NCBI GenBank assembly: GCA_934643865.1
Contig: CAKUCX010000004.1
Coordinates: 1-64,000 of the forward strand
DNA: 64,000 nt
Source: an uncultured Kiritimatiellota bacterium
GTDB lineage: Bacteria; Verrucomicrobiota; Kiritimatiellia; RFP12; UBA1067
Reading direction: 5' to 3'
The position numbers were made by a program, and so were the translations under genes. Positions 60,585-64,000 of the stretch are shown piece after piece. The notes beneath the pieces are model-generated. The model had not been told where the DNA came from. It saw only the letters and a list, made by a program, of their open reading frames with translations, and ran no database searches. Numbering within the stretch: position 1 is the first letter of the stretch; every line of letters begins with the position of its first letter.

Positions 60585-61468
60585 CGGACGGCCTCCCCCG
60601 ACGCCTTCGCCAGGTCCTTGAGATACAGCCCGTAGGTGGACGTTCCGTACCCCTCCGCCAGGCGGGACAACTGCCCATCGTCGATCCATCCCTTGCGCCA
60701 CGCGACTTCCTCGATGCAGGCGATCTGAAGGCCCTGGCGCTCGGTGAGCGCGCGGACGAAATTCGTCGCGTCGGCAAGCGACTGGTGCGTGCCTGTGTCG
60801 AGCCAGGCGTAGCCGCGCGACATCATCTTCAGCGTCAGGCGGTTCTGCTCCAGGTAGACGCGGTTGAGGTCCGTGATCTCGTACTCGCCGCGCGCCGACG
60901 GCTTCAGGTCCGCCGCATAGTCGACGACGTCGTTCGGATAGAAGTAGAGCCCGACCACCGCCCAGTTCGACTTCGGCTTCGCCGGCTTCTCCTCCAGCGA
61001 AACGACCTTGCCGTCGGCGTCGAACGCCGCGACGCCGTAGCGCTCGGGCTCGTTGACGCGATAGCCGAAGACCACGGCCTCCTTCGACGCGCTCGCCGCG
61101 CGCAGCAGTTCCGGCAAGGTCGCCCCGTAGAAAATGTTGTCGCCCAGGACGAGGCACACATCGTCGTCGCCGATGAACGAGCGGCCAAGCACAAACGCCT
61201 GGGCAAGGCCGTTGGGCGTTTCCTGGACCTTGTAGGAGAACTTCATGCCGAGCGCCGAGCCGTCGCCCAGCAGGCGCTCGAAGTTCGGAAGATCCGCCGG
61301 CGTCGAGATGATGAGCACCTCGCGGATGTCGGCGAGCATGAGCGTCGAGAGCGGATAGAAGACCATCGGCTTGTCGTAGACCGGCAGAAGCTGCTTCGAC
61401 ACGACGCGCGTGAGCGGATGGAGGCGCGTCCCCGCGCCCCCGGCCAAGATGATTCCCTTACGTGACAT
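60581..61468 (-). CDS. rfbA: glucose-1-phosphate thymidylyltransferase
   Basis: 295 aa, family length. KGIILAGGAGTRLHPLTRVV then SKQLLPVYDKPM, VLGDNIFYG, VSLEEKPAKPKSNWAVVGLY and YLEQNRLTLKMMSRGYAWLD: RmlA motifs. First step: glucose-1-phosphate plus dTTP to dTDP-glucose. 121 nt downstream of rfbB with no obvious terminator. Confidence 0.97.
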   Translation of the reverse strand: MSRKGIILAGGAGTRLHPLTRVVSKQLLPVYDKPMVFYPLSTLMLADIREVLIISTPADLPNFERLLGDGSALGMKFSYKVQETPNGLAQAFVLGRSFIGDDDVCLVLGDNIFYGATLPELLRAASASKEAVVFGYRVNEPERYGVAAFDADGKVVSLEEKPAKPKSNWAVVGLYFYPNDVVDYAADLKPSARGEYEITDLNRVYLEQNRLTLKMMSRGYAWLDTGTHQSLADATNFVRALTERQGLQIACIEEVAWRKGWIDDGQLSRLAEGYGTSTYGLYLKDLAKASGEAVR

Positions 61469-61589
61469 GGCCTGGACGACCCTCCTTTGACATGATGCGT
61501 TCCATCTTGCGGCGGGCCATCTTGCCCGCGAATGCCGCCTTATACGCGCGGAGGACGCCCGCCGTGCCGTCATCTGAGCCGCCATCGAC

Positions 61590-62729
61590 TCAGCACGCCG
61601 TCCCCAGGCGCTCGCCCGCATAGCGGCCCGCGCGGATCGGCCCCCACCACCAGGCGTTGTCAAGATACCATCGGACGGTCTTGCGGATGCCCGTCTCGAA
61701 GTCCTCGCGCGGCCGCCAGCCGAGTTCGCCCATCAGCTTCGACGGGTCGATGGCATAGCGGAGGTCGTGGCCGGGGCGGTCGGCGACGTAGGTGATGAGA
61801 GAGGTGTACTTCGCGCCGTCCGCGCGCGGGCGCAGCTCGTCCAGCGTGGCGCAGATCGCCTGCACGACCGCGAGGTTCGTGTACTCGTTGCGGCCGCCGA
61901 CGTTGTAGGTCTCACCGACGCCTCCTTTCGCGTTGACGAGGAGAAGCGCGCGGGCGTGGTCTTCGACATACAGCCAGTCGCGCACGTTCGCGCCCCGGCC
62001 GTAGACGGGCAGCGGCTTCCCGTCAAGGCAGTTGAGAATCACGAGCGGGATGAGCTTTTCGGGGAAGTGGTACGGCCCGTAGTTGTTCGAGCAGTTCGTG
62101 ATCTTCACGGGAAGGCCGTAAGTGTCGTGCCACGCGCGCACAAGGTGGTCGGAGCCCGCCTTCGAGGCCGAATAGGGCGAATGGGGCGCATAGGGCGTCT
62201 TCTCGGTGAAGAAGCCCGTCTCGCCCAGCGCGCCGTAGACCTCGTCCGTCGAGATGTGCTGGAAAACGAAGCCGGGGTGCGTCTTCCACCACGCGAGCGC
62301 CGCCTGGAGGAGCGTCGCCGTACCGACGACGTTCGTGCGGATGAACGCGCCGGGGCCGTCAATCGAGCGGTCGACGTGGGACTCGGCCGCGAGATGGAAG
62401 AGCGTGTCGGGCTTGAACGCGGCGAAGGCCGCAGCCATCGCGTCCGCATCGCAGATGTCCGCCTTGAGGAACCGGAGACGCGGATTGGAGGAGACGAGGC
62501 TTGCCGGGTCGAGGCCGACCTCCTTGAGGCTCTCGGGCACGCCCGCGTAGGTAAGCGCGTCGACGACGAGAACCGTCGCCTCGGTTTCCTTCAGAAGAAG
62601 CCGCACGAGGGCCGAGCCGATGAACCCCGCGCCGCCCGTCACGATGCACCGTTTTTTGTAACGCTCCGCGCCCGTGGGGCATGCACGAAGTGCCTCACGC
62701 GAAGTCTCGATCTGCGTCTGGGAACGCAT
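61590..62729 (-). CDS. rfbB: dTDP-glucose 4,6-dehydratase
   Basis: 379 aa. KKRCIVTGGAGFIGSALVRL, DALTYAG, ESHVDRSIDGPGAFI, STDEVYG, YSASKAGSDHLVRA and NCSNNYGPYHFPEKLIPLVI: RmlB motifs, with the usual C-terminus. The family N-terminus begins about residue 25; the extra codons arise because translation from the ATG at 62729 (good AAAGGA site) reads through a leader element. The ancestral start was probably near 62655. Confidence 0.95.
   Translation of the reverse strand: MRSQTQIETSREALRACPTGAERYKKRCIVTGGAGFIGSALVRLLLKETEATVLVVDALTYAGVPESLKEVGLDPASLVSSNPRLRFLKADICDADAMAAAFAAFKPDTLFHLAAESHVDRSIDGPGAFIRTNVVGTATLLQAALAWWKTHPGFVFQHISTDEVYGALGETGFFTEKTPYAPHSPYSASKAGSDHLVRAWHDTYGLPVKITNCSNNYGPYHFPEKLIPLVILNCLDGKPLPVYGRGANVRDWLYVEDHARALLLVNAKGGVGETYNVGGRNEYTNLAVVQAICATLDELRPRADGAKYTSLITYVADRPGHDLRYAIDPSKLMGELGWRPREDFETGIRKTVRWYLDNAWWWGPIRAGRYAGERLGTAC
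62655..62698 (-). ncRNA. 45-nt leader element, copy 3
   Basis: Minus strand GTGAGGCACTTCGTGCATGC then CCCACGGGCGCGGAGCG. Stem 1 is GGCA/TGCC where copy 2 has GGTAT/ATACC. Here the element lies inside the open 5' extension of rfbB and in a different reading phase from the other copies, so it is not conserved as protein. Confidence 0.45.
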
Positions 62730-62804
62730 GCTTGTCCTTTCAGCTGGCGGCGAGGAGGCGAGGCGCCTCCGCCGCCGGTGGGCGGCTCACGGGCCGACGG
62801 CCTC

Positions 62805-63716
62805 TCACTCCCCTCGGTAGTTCGAGCCGTCGAACGTGATTTCACGTCCCGAGCAGAGCCACAGCGTGAGATCCTTGACGTTGTGGTTCTGTGGATACGC
62901 CACCTTCTCGACGTGTCCGTCGGCAAAGGCGACATGCCCGAAGTACTTGCCGCCGCCGAGTTCATGGTTGAAGCCGATGACCTCCTGGCCGGAGGCGTAC
63001 TGCAAGACGCCATCCCCCTGGTTGCCGCTGCCGTTCACGTTCGCCGTGAGCGTGATCTTCCCGTCGTTCACGTCCAGCCCCTGGATCTCCGCGAAGAGAA
63101 GCACCTTCTCCGGCGGGCGGCCCGCTGTGATCGATGGCGATTGGAGCGCATCAATCATGCCGCCTGGCTTCTGCTCGCGCCAACTCCTCTCGCCCGCGCC
63201 CTTCTGCCAGTAGAAGGATTCGTTCATCACGTAGCTCCAGCCGGGATGGCGTCCATTCGCCTTCAGGCAGGCGGCATCGTGGACAGGGCACAGATAGACC
63301 CTCTCGGACTTTCCGCCCGACGCCCAGATGCAGCCGTTCGTGATGGCGTAGCGCAGGGTCTCTGGGTTGCTCTCGCTAAAGCTGATGTACGGCGCGCCGC
63401 CCGCGCTTTCACCCCCGCCGCCTTTGTCGTCCCACGAAATCCAGCCCTTTTGGGAACCCCAATGATAGCCCGTCGCGCCGATAGCCCGATACGAACGCGA
63501 TCCGGCACACGGAAATCGGCCGTCGGAGTCGGTCATCGTCGCGTAGGTGATCGCCGCAATCGAAAGGCTTCGAAGGTTGTTCATGCACTGGGTGGCGCGC
63601 GCTGCATTGCTCGTCCCGCCCAAGACGCCGATCATGACGGCGGAGAGGACGCCGATGATGCCAATCACGACAAGGAGTTCGATGAGCGTGAACGCCGACT
63701 TTCTGCAAGTTTCCAT
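62805..63716 (-). CDS. prepilin-like protein with H-X9-DG-type end
   Basis: 303 aa. FTLIELLVVIGIIGVLSAVM after a short basic leader is a type IV prepilin signal with the Glu at +5; HVAFADGHVEKVA near the C-terminus is the H-X9-DG-type motif common in Verrucomicrobiota, Planctomycetota and Lentisphaerota. Such proteins form large paralogous families, probably exported pseudopilin-like surface proteins. The start at 63716 gives the signal directly. Confidence 0.9.
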   Translation of the reverse strand: METCRKSAFTLIELLVVIGIIGVLSAVMIGVLGGTSNAARATQCMNNLRSLSIAAITYATMTDSDGRFPCAGSRSYRAIGATGYHWGSQKGWISWDDKGGGGESAGGAPYISFSESNPETLRYAITNGCIWASGGKSERVYLCPVHDAACLKANGRHPGWSYVMNESFYWQKGAGERSWREQKPGGMIDALQSPSITAGRPPEKVLLFAEIQGLDVNDGKITLTANVNGSGNQGDGVLQYASGQEVIGFNHELGGGKYFGHVAFADGHVEKVAYPQNHNVKDLTLWLCSGREITFDGSNYRGE

Positions 63717-63778
63717 GGGGCGTATTATCTCACGATTCCCGCACAGGCGCAAGCGGGAATCGCACGCGGAACTGGGCT

Positions 63779-64000
63779 TTAGTCCTCCGCCGCGCGCGCG
63801 AAGAGCCGGGCGTCGCGGTATTCCGCGTCGATGTCCGGGTAAACGGCGTCGAAGACAACGCGGCCGCCCTTCGCGCAGAGGCCGCGCAGCGCGGCCTCGA
63901 GGTCGCCGCGCCGCGCGCAGGGCCAGCGTCGACTCCGCGCCCATGAGTGCCATGAAGCCGAACATGGGGACCGTCGGCCACCAAGTGTAGTGCGTGGCGG
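63779..64000 (-). pseudogene. partial gene at window edge, apparent frameshift
   Basis: The C-terminal frame reads GDLEAALRGLCAKGGRVVFD then AVYPDIDAEYRDARLFARAA and ED to a stop at 63779. Upstream, a different frame carries a hydrophobic TWWPTVPMFGFMALMGAEST. The two look like one membrane protein with a one-base shift near 63905-63920, or two overlapping genes. It continues past the window. Confidence 0.4.

Noticed and set aside
1..64000. tRNA or rRNA genes
   Set aside because: I looked for T-loop type GGTTCGAATCC sequences and rRNA-like stretches and saw none with the right context.

Overview
The window looks like a chromosomal segment of an uncultured, GC-rich bacterium of the Verrucomicrobiota/Kiritimatiellota/Lentisphaerota kind. 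The lineage is an inference from an H-X9-DG type prepilin-like protein (62.8-63.7 kb), a membrane Ser/Thr kinase with an Ala-rich tail, an SSS symporter beside a Tat lipoprotein, and many DUF4143 ATPases and phage-antirepressor-like genes. No rRNA, tRNA or CRISPR array was seen. Almost every gene is on the minus strand.

Layout. 0-9.7 kb: a small metabolic operon (SSS symporter, cupin-like lipoprotein, VOC protein, DhaK-type kinase), a Ser/Thr kinase, signal peptidase I and small unknown genes. 9.8-19.8 kb: a tightly overlapped surface-polysaccharide operon (gmd, fcl, seven glycosyltransferases, a Wzx flippase, a DUF218 protein, an acyltransferase). 19.6-23.0 kb: an inserted module with a DUF4143 ATPase, a GxxExxY gene and repeat arrays. 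23.0-29.6 kb: UDP-GlcNAc 2-epimerase, a glycosyltransferase, a heparinase II/III-like protein with a 42-bp minisatellite, and a two-domain dehydrogenase. 29.6-34.2 kb: three more DUF4143 ATPases bracketed by duplicated 5' ends of the dehydrogenase gene. 34.2-46.2 kb: a second polysaccharide block (CapK-like ligase, glycosyltransferases, a poly-G phase-variable gene, an O-antigen ligase/polymerase, acyl- and acetyltransferases, a second Wzx); about 41-49 kb is visibly AT-richer. 46.2-59.0 kb: an accessory region with phage-type regulators (P63C, ORF6N, DinD, a broken KilA-N), a DUF2235 hydrolase beside a lipoprotein, a RAYT transposase with its palindromes, an IS3 remnant and a large AAA/PD-(D/E)XK protein. 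59.1-62.7 kb: the dTDP-rhamnose operon rfbBADC. 62.8-64 kb: the prepilin-like gene and a broken partial gene.

How it works together. The two glycosyltransferase blocks, GDP-fucose, dTDP-rhamnose and ManNAc precursor genes, two flippases and a polymerase/ligase would make and export a fucose- and rhamnose-containing O-antigen or capsule. It has been cut repeatedly by accessory modules.

The most unusual signal is how the modules are built. DUF4143 ATPase genes sit between short direct duplications of neighbouring gene edges. Their promoters carry inverted repeats that could be self-recognised operators, two of which share a half-site. GxxExxY occurs once in full and twice as in-frame miniature deletions next to a repeated promoter. 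RAYT palindromes sit exactly at the broken ends of wzx and IS3 fragments. A 12-G tract puts a glycan gene out of frame (phase OFF), and a 45-nt leader with apparently covarying hairpins precedes three unrelated genes.
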